From Pseudomonadota bacterium (GTDB taxonomy: Bacteria > Pseudomonadota > Alphaproteobacteria > Sphingomonadales > Sphingomonadaceae): a stretch of DNA of 64,000 nucleotides. Shown in pieces: positions 37,090-47,115 of this stretch; within the stretch, counting starts at the first letter, position 1, and each line of letters starts with the position of its first letter. The notes beneath the pieces are model-generated. The model was given only the letters and a program-made list of their open reading frames with translations, was not told the DNA's origin and did not search any database. A program made the translations under genes and the position numbers. The stretch lies in contig JAEZZI010000018.1 in the NCBI GenBank assembly GCA_023418595.1, positions 124,001 to 188,000 on the forward strand, written 5' to 3'.

Positions 37090-37799
37090 GTCATCACCGT
37101 AACCGAAAAGGGTGTCCACGCTCCCAACCGGACTCCGGCTGTGCGTAACGCGCGGCCGGTCCATGCGTTGCAGGTGTTGAACGCGGTGTAGCGGCCCTTG
37201 GCTGTATAGAAACTGTCGTGATTTGCATAACCGGGTAACGCGGCTGCACGTCCAGATGGTCCCACATCGAAACTTGAACGGATAAAGGCGACGAGCCGCG
37301 CATATTCCTCTGGCCGCAACAGCACGCGGCGGACGTGATGCGCCGGACGCGGCTCGGCGATGCGCTCGGCATATATCACCGTATCGTCGCTGCCGATCGC
37401 GGCATTGACCACCGTCATCGGCCGCAAGTCCTGCCAGCGCGGCGTGTTGACGTAAAAACCGCGGTCCCCCCAACCAAATGCGACATGGCTGTGGCGACCA
37501 TAGGCCGGATCGCGCGCGTCATAGGGAGAAATCAGGTCGTGCCAGTCCGCCCCGGCCACATCCTCCGGCCCGACCAGTGGCAGGACGATACCGGTGTGGA
37601 TGCCGTTATCCTCGACCCAGACGGCGATGCCCCGTTCGGGCTCCACCCAGTCACGATTGGCGGGGATCGCGCCACCGATCAGGCCCGCGATCATATAGGC
37701 CACCCATATCGCGCCGAAGATGCCGATCGCACGACTAAGTAACGTGCGCCATTTCGGGGCAGTCGATTTCTGCAATCGGGCGCGCTCATTTCTCGTCAT
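37080..37799 (-). CDS. TIGR02117/DUF2459 family protein
   Basis: The 239-residue protein has one N-terminal transmembrane helix (AIGIFGAIWVAYMIAGLIGG) and a DUF2459 domain facing the periplasm. The family pattern is seen in DNGIHTGIVLP, VAFGWGDRGFYVNTP, and CNAWTGRALRTAGV, a combination of His and Cys that resembles a papain-like or NlpC-type catalytic set. The family is known from urease regions but has no proven function. It is translationally coupled to the hydrolase downstream. Confidence 0.88.
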   Translation of the reverse strand: MTRNERARLQKSTAPKWRTLLSRAIGIFGAIWVAYMIAGLIGGAIPANRDWVEPERGIAVWVEDNGIHTGIVLPLVGPEDVAGADWHDLISPYDARDPAYGRHSHVAFGWGDRGFYVNTPRWQDLRPMTVVNAAIGSDDTVIYAERIAEPRPAHHVRRVLLRPEEYARLVAFIRSSFDVGPSGRAAALPGYANHDSFYTAKGRYTAFNTCNAWTGRALRTAGVRLGAWTPFSVTVMTWL

Positions 37800-37824
37800 G
37801 CGATGTTCATGCTAGGTCAATCGC

Positions 37825-38700
37825 ATGGCAAGTGAAACGCACGTATTGGACCGCCCGCCAGAGGGCGCGAACGCAGACTGGACGATCCCGCAGGGCTGGG
37901 AAAACTACACCGCCGACGAACATGCGGTGTGGGACCTGCTGTTCGAACGTCAGGCGAAATTGCTGCCCGGTCGCGCGTCGGAAGCGTTTTTGCGCGGGCT
38001 CGACGTGCTCAAGCTTTCCAAACCCGGAATACCCGATTTCGAGGAATTGTCGCAGCGGCTGATGAAGCTGACCGGCTGGCAGGTCGTGGCGGTGCCGGGC
38101 CTGGTCCCGGACGACGTGTTCTTCGACCATATGGCGAATCGCCGCTTCGTCGCGGGCAATTTCATCCGCCGCCGCGACCAGCTCGATTATTTGCAGGAAC
38201 CCGACGTGTTCCACGACGTGTTCGGTCACGTCCCCATGCTCGCCGATCCGCGCTTCGCCGACTATCTAGAGGCTTATGGCCGCGGCGGTCTGCGCGCGAT
38301 GGAATTCGGCGCGCTCAAGCAACTCGCGCGGCTTTACTGGTACACGGTCGAATTCGGGCTGATTGCAGAGCCCGAAGGCCTGCGGATCTATGGCTCGGGG
38401 ATCGTGTCGAGTTCGGCGGAAAGCGTGTTCTCGCTCGAAGACCCCAGCCCCAATCGCATTGCCTTCGACCTGAAACGCGTGATGCGCACCGATTACCGGA
38501 TCGACGATTTCCAGCAGAATTATTTCGTCATCCCCAGCTTCGACGAATTGCTGCGCGTGACGGTGGAGACCGACTTCGCGCCGCTATATGGCGAGATACT
38601 GGGTCAACCCGATATTCCGGTCGCAGAAATCGTCGAGGGGGATGTGCTTATCACCCACGGCACCCAGGATTATGCGCGCGCCAAGGGGTGGAAGCCCTGA
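37825..38700 (+). CDS. phhA: Phenylalanine 4-monooxygenase
   Basis: PhhA hydroxylates phenylalanine to tyrosine using tetrahydropterin and oxygen. The 291-residue protein has the bacterial single-domain form. The iron ligands are clear: two His in FHDVFGHVPML and the Glu in YWYTVEFGLI. The pterin-binding region (GSGIVSSSAE) is also present. The gene is divergent from TIGR02117 and ends in a family D repeat. Phenylalanine entry to the homogentisate pathway is implied, though no other genes of it are here. Confidence 0.96.
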   Translation: MASETHVLDRPPEGANADWTIPQGWENYTADEHAVWDLLFERQAKLLPGRASEAFLRGLDVLKLSKPGIPDFEELSQRLMKLTGWQVVAVPGLVPDDVFFDHMANRRFVAGNFIRRRDQLDYLQEPDVFHDVFGHVPMLADPRFADYLEAYGRGGLRAMEFGALKQLARLYWYTVEFGLIAEPEGLRIYGSGIVSSSAESVFSLEDPSPNRIAFDLKRVMRTDYRIDDFQQNYFVIPSFDELLRVTVETDFAPLYGEILGQPDIPVAEIVEGDVLITHGTQDYARAKGWKP

Positions 38701-38706
38701 CTCTCC

Positions 38707-38784
38707 GTGCTCCCGCGCAGGCGGGAGCCCGGAGTTGCAAAGCGCATTGGTCGTGGCCCTGGACTCCCGCCTGCGCAGGAGTAC
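38707..38784. repeat. Family D inverted repeat, copy 1
   Basis: The left arm starts GTGCTCCCGCGCAGGCGGGA and the right arm ends CTGCGCAGGAGTAC. Each arm is itself a hairpin with a GCAG-type loop, and the two arms are inverted copies of each other. It lies between the convergent phhA and prmA genes. Confidence 0.9.
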
Positions 38785-38790
38785 GGCGGG

Positions 38791-39765
38791 CTACCAACTC
38801 CCGAAGCCCGGTGCCTCGCCCTTGCCGCCGCGTCGCCGCACGCGATCGGGCGCGTAACGCGACCGCTTGACGAAGCGTAAGGACGGCCAGTGGCCGTTAT
38901 TGACGCGCCCCGCCAGCCGGAACCCCTGCGCGCGGTAGGCTCGCGCCACATCTCTCGCCTGGCTATCGAGCAATCCTGCGACCACCAGCGACCCGCCTTC
39001 GACCACCGCCGCGCCGATGCCGGGCGCGAGTTCGATCAGCGGACCGGCCAGGATATTGGCGATCACCAGATCGTAGGGCGCGCCCGACGCGATCGCCGGA
39101 TGATCGACCCCCGACGCCGCCACCAGCGTCAGCCGTCCGGGTCCGCGCCCCAGCTTCACGCCGTTGATCGCGGCGTTTTCACGCGACACGTCGACCGCGA
39201 CGGGATCGATGTCGCTCGCCACCGCGCGCGCCTGCGGCCACAGATGCAGCGCAGCGAAGGCAAGCAGCCCGGTGCCGGTTCCGACATCCAGCACGTCGCC
39301 GAACCGCTCGCCCCGCCGACGCATGGCGTCGAGCGTCCGGAGGCACCCCGCCGTCGTCTCGTGCGTGCCCGTGCCGAAGGCGCGACCCGCGTCGATGCGA
39401 AACGATTTCGCGCCCGCAGGGACCTCGCCGCGATTGGTGTCCGTATGGACATAGAAGCGCCCGGCATGGACCGGCTCGATCCCCGCCTGGCTCAGCGTCA
39501 CCCAATCCTGCTCGGCGATCCGCTCGACCTCAGCCGTTGCATCGCGTGCAGACGGGATCAGCGCGCGTACCGCTTCAATCGTCGCATTGCCCGGCTTCGT
39601 CTCGAAATAGGCGTCGAGCCGCCAGTCGTGCGGGTCGTCCTCGGTTTCCTCGCGCGTCATCAGCACCGGCGTCGGCTCGATCGCCGCCAGCCGAACGTCA
39701 TCGAAATCGAGCGCTTCGGCCTCCGCGCGCGTGCACGGCAACGTCAGTTTCCAGCTGTCGCTCAC
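38791..39765 (-). CDS. prmA: Ribosomal protein L11 methyltransferase
   Basis: PrmA trimethylates ribosomal protein L11 using SAM. The 324-residue protein has a short N-terminal domain that binds L11 and a methyltransferase domain with FGTGTHETT and VLDVGTGTGLLAFAAL, followed by NILAGPLIEL, the motif with the substrate-binding Asn. GTG at 39765 gives MSDSWKLTLP and overlaps the SDR stop (GTGA). The frame continues upstream but runs through the SDR gene in another frame. Confidence 0.95.
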   Translation of the reverse strand: MSDSWKLTLPCTRAEAEALDFDDVRLAAIEPTPVLMTREETEDDPHDWRLDAYFETKPGNATIEAVRALIPSARDATAEVERIAEQDWVTLSQAGIEPVHAGRFYVHTDTNRGEVPAGAKSFRIDAGRAFGTGTHETTAGCLRTLDAMRRRGERFGDVLDVGTGTGLLAFAALHLWPQARAVASDIDPVAVDVSRENAAINGVKLGRGPGRLTLVAASGVDHPAIASGAPYDLVIANILAGPLIELAPGIGAAVVEGGSLVVAGLLDSQARDVARAYRAQGFRLAGRVNNGHWPSLRFVKRSRYAPDRVRRRGGKGEAPGFGSW

Positions 39766-40460
39766 CGCACATAGCTCGCGCCATTGGCGTCGAGCACAGC
39801 GCCGGTCATCGATGGCGGCGCGTCCAGCGCGCAGAATTTCGCCATCGCCGCGATCTCGTCTGGCATCGCCACGCGGCCAAGCGGAATGTCCGCCAGCAAT
39901 TTGTCGCCGCCGCGGCTTTCCAGATAATCCCCGGCCATGCCCGTCATGGTGAAGCCGGGACAGATCGCAAAGGCGAGGATGCCGTCCTTGGCGTATCCAC
40001 GCGCGATCGTCTTGGTCATCGCGACCATGCCTGCCTTCGACGCGGCATAATGCCAGTGCGCCGGGCTGTCGCCGCGATAGGCGGCGCGGCTGGCGATGTT
40101 CACGATCCGGCCGCCGACCCCGCGATCCTGCCAGTGCTTGACCGCCAGCCGACAGAGTTCGGCGCTGGCGGTCAGGTTGATCCGCATCGTCCGCTCCCAT
40201 GCGGCGAGCCAGGCATCGTCGTCGAGGTCGATCGGCGCGGCGTCGAACACGCCCGCGTTGTTGACCAGCACGTCGATTTCACCGTCCAGCGCCTCCAGTG
40301 CCTGCGCCCACAAATCGCGCGCGCTGCCGGGTCTGGAAAAATCGCAGGCGATCCCGCTGGCGGTGCCGTGTCCGACAACGCGATTGTCTGGCGTGTCAAG
40401 CGCGGCGGCGATGGCGGCACCGATCCCGCGCGACGATCCGGTAATGAGGATGTTGGTCAT
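39762..40460 (-). CDS. SDR family oxidoreductase (FabG-like)
   Basis: The 232-residue short-chain dehydrogenase has the NAD(P)-binding TGSSRGIGAAIA, the NNAG motif (LVNNAGVF), and the catalytic Tyr and Lys in HYAASKAGM. C-terminal GAVLDANGASYVR fits FabG-like 3-oxoacyl reductases. The substrate cannot be read from the sequence. It overlaps prmA by 4 nt (GTGA) and is therefore coupled to it. Confidence 0.92.
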   Translation of the reverse strand: MTNILITGSSRGIGAAIAAALDTPDNRVVGHGTASGIACDFSRPGSARDLWAQALEALDGEIDVLVNNAGVFDAAPIDLDDDAWLAAWERTMRINLTASAELCRLAVKHWQDRGVGGRIVNIASRAAYRGDSPAHWHYAASKAGMVAMTKTIARGYAKDGILAFAICPGFTMTGMAGDYLESRGGDKLLADIPLGRVAMPDEIAAMAKFCALDAPPSMTGAVLDANGASYVR

Positions 40461-40520
40461 GCGCCTGCCTTTAGCGCGGGGCGGCGGGTGCGGTCGAGGA
40501 TGGTTTACGCCCTGACGCCG

Positions 40521-40598
40521 CCGATCGTTTCGAGCGAAATCGAGAAACGCTTGACCGGCACTTGATCCACGTTTCTCGACTTCGCTCGAAACGGACGG
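40521..40598. repeat. Family B inverted repeat, copy 3
   Basis: Arms at 40521-40549 and 40570-40598 are 29-bp inverted copies with the TTTCGAGCGAAATCGAGAAA core and about three mismatches, one of them in the core itself. It lies between the SDR gene and a chemoreceptor gene. Confidence 0.92.
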
Positions 40599-40615
40599 AT
40601 GGTGGACGTGGCCCC

Positions 40616-41986
40616 CTAAGCCGCCACGCTGTCCGAAAATCTGTCTGCCGCGCCCTTCAACCGCACGAGCTGCTCGTCGATCTCGGTCGACCCGTGTTCC
40701 AGCAGGTCGAGCTGCCCGACCATTTCTTGCGTATCCTCGCAGATCGACGCGACCGTCGCTGCCGACGAATCGGCGGCGAGCGCGGTCTCATCGACGCTGG
40801 CGGTGATCGCGGTGACGGTCTGCGCCTGGATTTCCATCGTCCGGCGAATGCGTTCGGCAGAGGTCTGAACGTCGCCCACCGTGTCGCGGATCGATGCATT
40901 GGTGGCGACGGTCGCACGGGTCGCCGCCTGAATCGAAGCGATCTGTGCGGCGATGTCGTCGGTCGCACGGGCAGTCTGGTTGGCGAGGCTCTTTACCTCC
41001 TGCGCGACGACCGCAAAGCCGCGTCCCGCATCGCCCGCGCGCGCCGCCTCGATCGTCGCGTTGAGTGCGAGCAGGTTCGTCTGCCCGGCAATGTCGCGGA
41101 TCAGACCCAGGATCGATTCGATCGATTTCGCGTGATCGGAAAGCGTCTCCGACATGCCGACCGCTTCACCCGCCTGCCCCGATGCGCGGGTGGCGATTTC
41201 GGCGGCGGTCTCGACTTCCTTGCGGGCATCCTCGATCGCGCGGATCAGCCCGGCGGCGGTCTGCGCGGCTTCGCGCATCGCGACCGCCGACTGCTCGGCC
41301 GCGGCGGCGACTTCGCTCGCCTTGTCCAGCATTCCGCGTGCGGCCCGGGACGTGCGTCCGGCCTGCGCCCGGATCGAATTGCCCAGTTGCGACGTGCCGT
41401 CGATGGTCGCGGCAATTTCTTCGCGGAAACGGGCGGCGTTGTCCTGTCGCGAAGCGAAGGCCTTGGCCGCATCGCGCGCGCCCATTGCCGCCGCCATGAC
41501 GTCCGCCTCGATCAATGCCAGTCGCTGAACGGTATCGCCCAGCCGCCGGGTGCGAAGGCAATCGTCACCAAGCCGCTCTCCGATCATCTTGAGCGTTTCG
41601 CTATGGGCATAGGCGAGCGACGAGAGCAGCACCCGGAGCGGGACCGAGGCGCGATAACTGTCGTGGGCGTGCTGGACGGCCATGTCCATCCAGCCGTCAC
41701 CGCCCGGATCGCGGTATTTGATGCGGATATAATCGGTGCTTTTGGCAATCTGCGCTTCCAGCCGCTCGCCGGCAAACCATTCGCGTTGCTTGGCGACCGC
41801 AGGCAGCGTCAGATAATGATCCCAGAACCGCCGCGCGATGATTTCGCAGCGACCGTCGATCAGCTCGACGATTTCGACGCAATTCGCCGCGATCGTGCCG
41901 TCCCAGTCATAATCGCGAAGCCGTTCGGCCATCGAACGGTCGTCGCTGCCCCACTGGCCGAGCGCTGCGGTGCGCTTCTGTGCCAT
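40616..41986 (-). CDS. Soluble methyl-accepting chemotaxis protein with globin-like sensor (copy 1)
   Basis: The 456-residue receptor has no transmembrane helix. The N-terminal 175 residues look like a protoglobin-type or globin-like helical sensor ([18 protein letters not shown], with [17 protein letters not shown] aligning by eye to the proximal region of HemAT). Histidines lie in that region. The C-terminal signalling domain has the hairpin tip [20 protein letters not shown] and [20 protein letters not shown]. It is almost certainly a paralogue of the next gene. Whether heme binds is uncertain; oxygen or redox sensing is inference. Confidence 0.85.
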   Translation of the reverse strand: MAQKRTAALGQWGSDDRSMAERLRDYDWDGTIAANCVEIVELIDGRCEIIARRFWDHYLTLPAVAKQREWFAGERLEAQIAKSTDYIRIKYRDPGGDGWMDMAVQHAHDSYRASVPLRVLLSSLAYAHSETLKMIGERLGDDCLRTRRLGDTVQRLALIEADVMAAAMGARDAAKAFASRQDNAARFREEIAATIDGTSQLGNSIRAQAGRTSRAARGMLDKASEVAAAAEQSAVAMREAAQTAAGLIRAIEDARKEVETAAEIATRASGQAGEAVGMSETLSDHAKSIESILGLIRDIAGQTNLLALNATIEAARAGDAGRGFAVVAQEVKSLANQTARATDDIAAQIASIQAATRATVATNASIRDTVGDVQTSAERIRRTMEIQAQTVTAITASVDETALAADSSAATVASICEDTQEMVGQLDLLEHGSTEIDEQLVRLKGAADRFSDSVAA

Positions 41987-42009
41987 GGCCCCCTCCTATC
42001 GCTTGTCGT

Positions 42010-43383
42010 TCAGGCAGCGACCTTGGCCGCGAAATCCCCTGCACTTGCCTTCAGCGCCACCAGTTCGCCGTCGAGCGCGGCAAAGCCCGATCCCACGCGG
42101 TCCATTTCGGCCGCGACGCTTTCGGTGTCCTCGCGGATCGCCGCGATCGTCGCCGACATCGAATCGGCGGCGAGAGCGGTTTCATCCACGCTGGCGGTGA
42201 TTGCGGTCACGGTCTGCGCCTGAACCTCCATCGCGTGGCGGATCCGGTTGGCCGATTCCTGAACCTCGGCCACAGTGTCGCGGATCGACGCATTGGTATC
42301 GACGGTCGCGCGCGTCGCCGACTGGATCGCGGCGATCTTGGCGGCAATGTCGTCAGTGGCGCGCGCAGTCTGGTTGGCGAGGCTTTTGACTTCCTGCGCG
42401 ACCACCGCGAAGCCGCGACCGGCGTCGCCGGCGCGCGCCGCCTCGATCGTCGCGTTTAGCGCCAGCAGATTGGTCTGCCCGGCAATGTCGCGGATCAGAC
42501 CCAGGATCGATTCGATCGACTTGGCATGATCGCTCAGCATTTCCGACATGCCGACCGCTTCGCCCGCCTGCCCTGATGCGCGGGTGGCGATCTCTGCCGC
42601 AGCCTCGACTTCGCTGCGCGCATCCTCGATCGCGCGAATCAGACCGGCGGCGGTCTGCGCGGCTTCGCGCATCGCGACCGCCGACTGTTCGGCGGCGGCG
42701 GCAACTTCGCTCGCCTTGCCCAGCATCCCGCGCGCGGAATTGGAGGTCTGGCTGGCCTGAACCCGCAGCGTCTCGCCTTCCTGCGACGCATGTTCGACGC
42801 TGGCGCCGATATTCTCGCGGAAATCGCCCGCCAGCCGGTCGCGCTCGACCCGCGCGCTGTGCGCGCGATAGCTGTTGTAGATCGCGACGGTGATATCGCT
42901 TTCCAGCGCCGACAATCGCATGAGGGTATCGATCTTTGCCGCCAGCGTGGGATCGTCGCGGTCCACCGCGCGCATCAGCACGTCGAGCGCGGCGCGATCC
43001 GATGCGTTGATCATCGACAGCAATGCCATTGGCGGCACGTCGTCGGCATAGGCGGCGGCGACCGAACGCTCGATCGATTCGACCCATCCCCGTCCGGACG
43101 TGTCGGTGAAGCGCAAGCGCAGAAAATCGATGCCCAGATCGATCATCTTTTCGGTTTCATGCGGCGCCCAGTCCTTGGCATCGCTGCGATCATTAGCGAA
43201 ACAGCGCAGCCATTGCTGCCAATAGGCCGCGGAAATCACCCGCGCCTCGGGTTCGAGCAGCATCCAGACCGCACGCGAATCGGCGATCAGCCGCCCGTCG
43301 AAATCGAAAATCTTCAACCGGTTGGCCAGATCGACATCGCGCGCGATTCGGCCGATTTCGGGAAGATCCTTTGCCGCCTTCAT
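42010..43383 (-). CDS. Soluble methyl-accepting chemotaxis protein with globin-like sensor (copy 2)
   Basis: This 457-residue receptor is a tandem paralogue of the downstream gene (24-nt gap). Its last 250 residues, the signalling domain, are very close to copy 1, with long exact runs such as the hairpin tip, while the sensor domain has diverged. The region aligning to the proximal His in copy 1 reads [16 protein letters not shown] and lacks histidine, so heme binding is less likely. I choose the ATG at 43383 (MKAAKDL), giving nearly the same length as copy 1; a GTG at 43392 with a GGGGGCG ribosome site is an alternative. An ATG farther upstream, at 43488, lacks a ribosome site. Confidence 0.83.
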   Translation of the reverse strand: MKAAKDLPEIGRIARDVDLANRLKIFDFDGRLIADSRAVWMLLEPEARVISAAYWQQWLRCFANDRSDAKDWAPHETEKMIDLGIDFLRLRFTDTSGRGWVESIERSVAAAYADDVPPMALLSMINASDRAALDVLMRAVDRDDPTLAAKIDTLMRLSALESDITVAIYNSYRAHSARVERDRLAGDFRENIGASVEHASQEGETLRVQASQTSNSARGMLGKASEVAAAAEQSAVAMREAAQTAAGLIRAIEDARSEVEAAAEIATRASGQAGEAVGMSEMLSDHAKSIESILGLIRDIAGQTNLLALNATIEAARAGDAGRGFAVVAQEVKSLANQTARATDDIAAKIAAIQSATRATVDTNASIRDTVAEVQESANRIRHAMEVQAQTVTAITASVDETALAADSMSATIAAIREDTESVAAEMDRVGSGFAALDGELVALKASAGDFAAKVAA

Positions 43384-43627
43384 GTTGCTCACGCTGGTTG
43401 CGCCCCCAAAATATCCCTCCGCGCGCAACGCTGCGCGCCGACCTGTGAGCCGGTCTATCGCGACATGGGTTAAGGGGTCGTTAGCCAACGCCTGTCCCCG
43501 ACCGTCCTTTCGGCGCTCCGACTGCCCTTAAACTCAGGCGCTCAGGGCAGGAATGACGTGCAGCAGGGTTCATGGTCTTGCATCGGGCGCGCGCGCGTTC
43601 CATTAGCGCGGGCGGAAGGAACCCGCC

Positions 43628-44050
43628 TTGGCATCGACCGCACCCAAACACGCCCGCCCGCTATCGCCGCATCTCGGCATCTACAAATGGGGGCCGGCCA
43701 TGACGGTCTCGATCCTGCACCGGATCACCGGCAGCGGGATGGCGACGGTCGGCACCGTGCTGATGATCTGGTGGCTGGCGGCGCTGGCGAGCGGTCCGGC
43801 GGCCTATGCGTCGTTCGTCGGGTGTTTCACGGTCGAGGGCGGCGGGCTCAACATTCTCGGCTACGTCCTGCTGATCGGGCTGACGCTTTCCTTCTTCCAG
43901 CATCTGGCGTCAGGCGTGCGCCATTTCGTGCTCGACGCGGGCGCGGGGTATGAACTGAAGGCGAACCGCACCGGCGCGGTGCTGACGATGGTCTTTTCGG
44001 TCGCTGCCACCGCCGCGCTGTGGGCCTATCTTTTGGTCGGGAAGAACTGA
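43628..44050 (+). CDS. sdhC: Succinate dehydrogenase, cytochrome b556 subunit
   Basis: SdhC is one of two membrane anchors of complex II. The 140-residue protein has three transmembrane helices, the N-terminal LSPHLGIYKWGPAMTVSILHRITG motif that lines the quinone site, and HLASGVRHF with the heme-ligand His. It starts with TTG at 43628 after GGAAGGAA. It is the first gene of sdhC-sdhD-sdhA. A gap of about 245 nt upstream probably carries the promoter. Confidence 0.95.
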   Translation: MASTAPKHARPLSPHLGIYKWGPAMTVSILHRITGSGMATVGTVLMIWWLAALASGPAAYASFVGCFTVEGGGLNILGYVLLIGLTLSFFQHLASGVRHFVLDAGAGYELKANRTGAVLTMVFSVAATAALWAYLLVGKN

Positions 44051-44051
44051 C

Positions 44052-44435
44052 ATGGCATCGACGGAACTCGGCCGCGTCCGCGGGCTCGGCTCGGCAAAGC
44101 ATGGCGCGCATCACTGGTGGACTCAGCGGCTGACGGCCGCTGCAAACCTGATCCTGCTGCCCTGGTTCATCGCCTCTTTGGTGATGCTTCCGGCATATGA
44201 CTACGCGACGATGGCAGCATGGATGTCGTCGGCTTGGGTCGCGATCCCGCTCGTCCTGCTGATCGCCAATCTCTTCTATCACATCCGCCTGGGGCTTCAG
44301 GTGGTGATCGAGGATTACCAGCATGGCGAAACCCGCATCGTGCTGATGCTGCTCCTCAACGCCTTTGTCTTCATCGCCGCTGCGACCGGCATCTTTTCGG
44401 TCCTGCGCATCGCCTTTACCGGAGCCGCCGCATGA
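44052..44435 (+). CDS. sdhD: Succinate dehydrogenase, hydrophobic membrane anchor
   Basis: SdhD pairs with SdhC in the membrane to hold heme b and quinone. The 127-residue protein has three helices and the conserved [21 protein letters not shown] start, and [17 protein letters not shown] with the heme-ligand His and downstream Asp-Tyr. It starts 1 nt after the sdhC stop and overlaps sdhA (ATGA). Confidence 0.95.
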   Translation: MASTELGRVRGLGSAKHGAHHWWTQRLTAAANLILLPWFIASLVMLPAYDYATMAAWMSSAWVAIPLVLLIANLFYHIRLGLQVVIEDYQHGETRIVLMLLLNAFVFIAAATGIFSVLRIAFTGAAA

Positions 44436-46234
44436 GCGACGCCTACAAGATCATCGACCATACCTATGACGCCGTCGTCGTCGGCGCGGGCGGATCGGGC
44501 CTGCGCGCCACCATGGGCATCGCCGAGGCCGGGCTGAAGACCGCGTGCATCACCAAGGTGTTCCCGACCCGCAGCCATACCGTGGCCGCGCAGGGCGGCA
44601 TCGCCGCGTCGCTCGGCAATATGGGGCCGGACCATTGGACCTGGCACATGTACGATACCGTCAAGGGTTCGGACTGGCTGGGCGATCAGGACGCAATCGA
44701 ATATCTGTGCCGCGAAGCGCCGCAGGCGGTGTACGAGCTGGAGCACGCCGGCGTGCCGTTCAGCCGTACCAAGGAAGGCAAGATCTATCAGCGCCCGTTC
44801 GGCGGGATGATGCAGAATATGGGCGAAGGTCCGCCCGCGCAGCGCACCTGCGCCGCCGCCGACCGCACCGGCCATGCGATGCTCCACGCGCTCTATCAAC
44901 AGAGCCTGAAATACGACGCCGATTTCTTCATCGAATATTTCGCGCTCGACCTGATCATGGAGAATGGCCAGTGTCGCGGCGTCATCGCGCTGTGTATGGA
45001 GGACGGATCGATCCACCGCTTCCGCTCGCACAGCGTGGTGCTGGCGACCGGCGGTTATGGGCGCGTCTATCAGTCGGCGACCTCCGCTCACACCTGCACC
45101 GGCGACGGCAACGCGATGGTGCTGCGCGCCGGCCTGCCCTTGCAGGACATGGAATTCGTCCAGTTCCACCCGACCGGCATCTATGGCGCGGGCGTGCTCA
45201 TCACCGAGGGCGCACGCGGCGAAGGCGGCTACCTCACCAATTCCGAAGGCGAGCGGTTCATGGAACGCTATGCCCCTTCCGCCAAGGATCTCGCCAGCCG
45301 CGACGTGGTGTCACGCTCGATGGCGATGGAGATCCGCGAAGGCCGCGGCGTGGGCAAGGAATCCGACCATATCTACCTCCACCTCGATCACATCGATCCC
45401 AAGGTGCTGGCAGAGCGGCTTCCGGGCATTACCGAGACCGGCAAGGTGTTCGCGGGCGTCGACCTGACGCGCCAGCCGCTCCCCGTCGTTCCCACCGTCC
45501 ATTATAATATGGGCGGCATCCCGACCAATTATCATGGCGAAGTCGTCCATCTGAAGGACGGCAACCCCGACACCGTCGTCCCCGGCCTCTACGCGGTCGG
45601 CGAAGCAGCGTGCGTGAGCGTTCACGGCGCCAACCGCCTGGGTTCGAACAGCCTGATCGACCTCGTCGTGTTCGGTCGCGCGACGGGTCTGCGCATCAAG
45701 GAAACGCTGAAGCCCGGCACGGCCCACAACCCGCTGCCCAAGGGATCGGAAGAACTGGCGATTGGTCGCCTCGATCATTTCCGCAATGCCTCGGGCGGCA
45801 CGCCGACCGCGCAGCTTCGTGACCGGATGCAAAAGACGATGCAGAAGCACGCCGCCGTGTTCCGCACCGACGAGCTGATGCAGGAAGGCATCAAGCAGAT
45901 GGACGCGACCTATGCGGGGTTGCAGGACGTCCACGTCACCGACAAGTCGCTGATCTGGAACACCGATCTGGTCGAAACGCTCGAACTCGACAATCTGATG
46001 GGCCAGGCGCTGGTAACGATCCGCTCCGCCGCCAATCGCAAGGAATCGCGCGGCGCGCACATGCACGAGGACTTCCCCGATCGTCACGACGACGAATGGA
46101 TGAAGCACACCATCGCGACCTTCGACGGCTGGGGCGGCAAGGGCGGCACGACGAAAATCGACTATCGCCCGGTCCACGAATACACGCTCACCGACGATGT
46201 GGATTACATCAAGCCAAAGAAGCGGGTTTATTAG
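44432..46234 (+). CDS. sdhA: Succinate dehydrogenase flavoprotein subunit
   Basis: SdhA oxidises succinate to fumarate with covalently bound FAD. The 600-residue protein has the dinucleotide motif [14 protein letters not shown], the covalent-FAD His in [16 protein letters not shown], and the succinate-binding [21 protein letters not shown]. The ATG at 44432 overlaps the sdhD stop. The gene that should follow, sdhB, is instead 3.8 kb downstream. Confidence 0.97.
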   Translation: MSDAYKIIDHTYDAVVVGAGGSGLRATMGIAEAGLKTACITKVFPTRSHTVAAQGGIAASLGNMGPDHWTWHMYDTVKGSDWLGDQDAIEYLCREAPQAVYELEHAGVPFSRTKEGKIYQRPFGGMMQNMGEGPPAQRTCAAADRTGHAMLHALYQQSLKYDADFFIEYFALDLIMENGQCRGVIALCMEDGSIHRFRSHSVVLATGGYGRVYQSATSAHTCTGDGNAMVLRAGLPLQDMEFVQFHPTGIYGAGVLITEGARGEGGYLTNSEGERFMERYAPSAKDLASRDVVSRSMAMEIREGRGVGKESDHIYLHLDHIDPKVLAERLPGITETGKVFAGVDLTRQPLPVVPTVHYNMGGIPTNYHGEVVHLKDGNPDTVVPGLYAVGEAACVSVHGANRLGSNSLIDLVVFGRATGLRIKETLKPGTAHNPLPKGSEELAIGRLDHFRNASGGTPTAQLRDRMQKTMQKHAAVFRTDELMQEGIKQMDATYAGLQDVHVTDKSLIWNTDLVETLELDNLMGQALVTIRSAANRKESRGAHMHEDFPDRHDDEWMKHTIATFDGWGGKGGTTKIDYRPVHEYTLTDDVDYIKPKKRVY

Positions 46235-46236
46235 TA

Positions 46237-46578
46237 GTGGCGCTTTCTCCTGCGATCATTGGCCTGATTTCGACCGCCGCAACCAACAAGCGGGTTCAGG
46301 ATATCGCGGGCGATTTGGCGACGAAGGCATATGGAAAGCTGTTTGGCGACCCGGCCCAGCCTGCTTTGCTTGAAGCCGGGACTTCCGCCGACGATGAATT
46401 TGAAAGGCTGCGAACCGACATCCAGGAACTACCGACAAAGGATGAGTTTGTCGCCTCCTTTGCGCTTCTCGAAGCAAGGTTTGCGATCGAACAGCAGAAG
46501 AGTGCGAAAATGCTACGCGTGTTGCTCGCGTCTCAGCTCATTGCCATTGCTTTGCTGACCGGCGTCCTGGTGCGCTAA
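46237..46578 (+). CDS. Small coiled-coil protein with C-terminal membrane helix
   Basis: The 113-residue protein begins with GTG 2 nt after the sdhA stop (GTG GCG CTT). It has an amphipathic N-terminal part, a charged helix likely to form a coiled coil (ERLRTDIQELPTKDEF, LLEARFAIEQQKSAKML), and a C-terminal transmembrane helix (VLLASQLIAIALLTGVLV), like a tail-anchored protein. I recognise no family. The tight spacing suggests it is co-transcribed with sdhA, and its position, where sdhB would normally be, is unusual. Confidence 0.65.
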   Translation: MALSPAIIGLISTAATNKRVQDIAGDLATKAYGKLFGDPAQPALLEAGTSADDEFERLRTDIQELPTKDEFVASFALLEARFAIEQQKSAKMLRVLLASQLIAIALLTGVLVR

Positions 46579-46586
46579 ACCCACTA

Positions 46587-46874
46587 TTACGTCCGACCTG
46601 CAGCAATGTTGTAAACCGCATTCCGGTCGCGTTTGCCCACCGCTACCACGATCACGACGATGCGATCGTCGTCGACCCGGTACACCAGCCGATAACCCGC
46701 CGAGCGCAGCTTGATCTTGTAGCAATCGGGCATTCCGGTCAGCTTGGCGGATGGCACGCGGGGCGCCTGCAATAGCCCGGTCAGTTTCTTGCGAAATTGA
46801 GTGCGAACGGTCGCACCGAGTTTCTCCCACTCACGCTGGGCGCTGGGAAGAAATTCGAGTTCATAAGTCCTCAA
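46587..46874 (-). CDS. RelE/ParE family toxin
   Basis: The 95-residue protein fits the RelE superfamily of ribosome-dependent mRNA endonucleases: LEFLPSAQREWEKL at the start, LRSAGYRLVYRVDDDRIVVIVVAVGKRDRNAVY, with the basic and tyrosine residues that act on mRNA. It is encoded 14 nt overlapping its antitoxin, which precedes it on the same strand. Such modules stabilise mobile or inserted DNA or act under stress. Confidence 0.93.
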   Translation of the reverse strand: MRTYELEFLPSAQREWEKLGATVRTQFRKKLTGLLQAPRVPSAKLTGMPDCYKIKLRSAGYRLVYRVDDDRIVVIVVAVGKRDRNAVYNIAAGRT

Positions 46875-47109
46875 AGCGAACCTTCACTGGTGCTTCATCC
46901 GCACGCTGGCGCACGATTTCGGCGAGTTCGATATCCTCCAGCCGGTCCATCAATTCCTCCCAAGCCTTGGCAGGGACCAGGTAAGCGGCTGGCGTGTTGC
47001 GGTTGAGCACCGCGACCGGAAACCCACCCGCAGCCTTGATCACGGCAGAAGGATTCTTCTTCAGATCACTGATGCTCACGCCCGACGCAGCAAGAATGGG
47101 TTCGATCAT
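46861..47109 (-). CDS. Phd/YefM-type antitoxin
   Basis: The 82-residue protein has the Phd/YefM DNA-binding N-terminus (ISDLKKNPSAVIKAAGGFPVAVLNRNTPAAYLVPAKAWEEL) and an acidic C-terminal tail (VRQRADEAPVKVRFEDL) that would wrap around the toxin. It overlaps the toxin gene by 14 nt, a normal arrangement. Antitoxin-toxin complexes usually repress their own promoter, here in the 6 nt before the LLM stop or within that gene. Confidence 0.93.
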   Translation of the reverse strand: MIEPILAASGVSISDLKKNPSAVIKAAGGFPVAVLNRNTPAAYLVPAKAWEELMDRLEDIELAEIVRQRADEAPVKVRFEDL

Positions 47110-47115
47110 GACCGC

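Noticed and set aside
36352..37473. 373-codon frame suggesting a long hydrolase
   Set aside because: The upstream part overlaps the TIGR02117 gene in another frame and has no conserved features; the ribosome site points to 37089.
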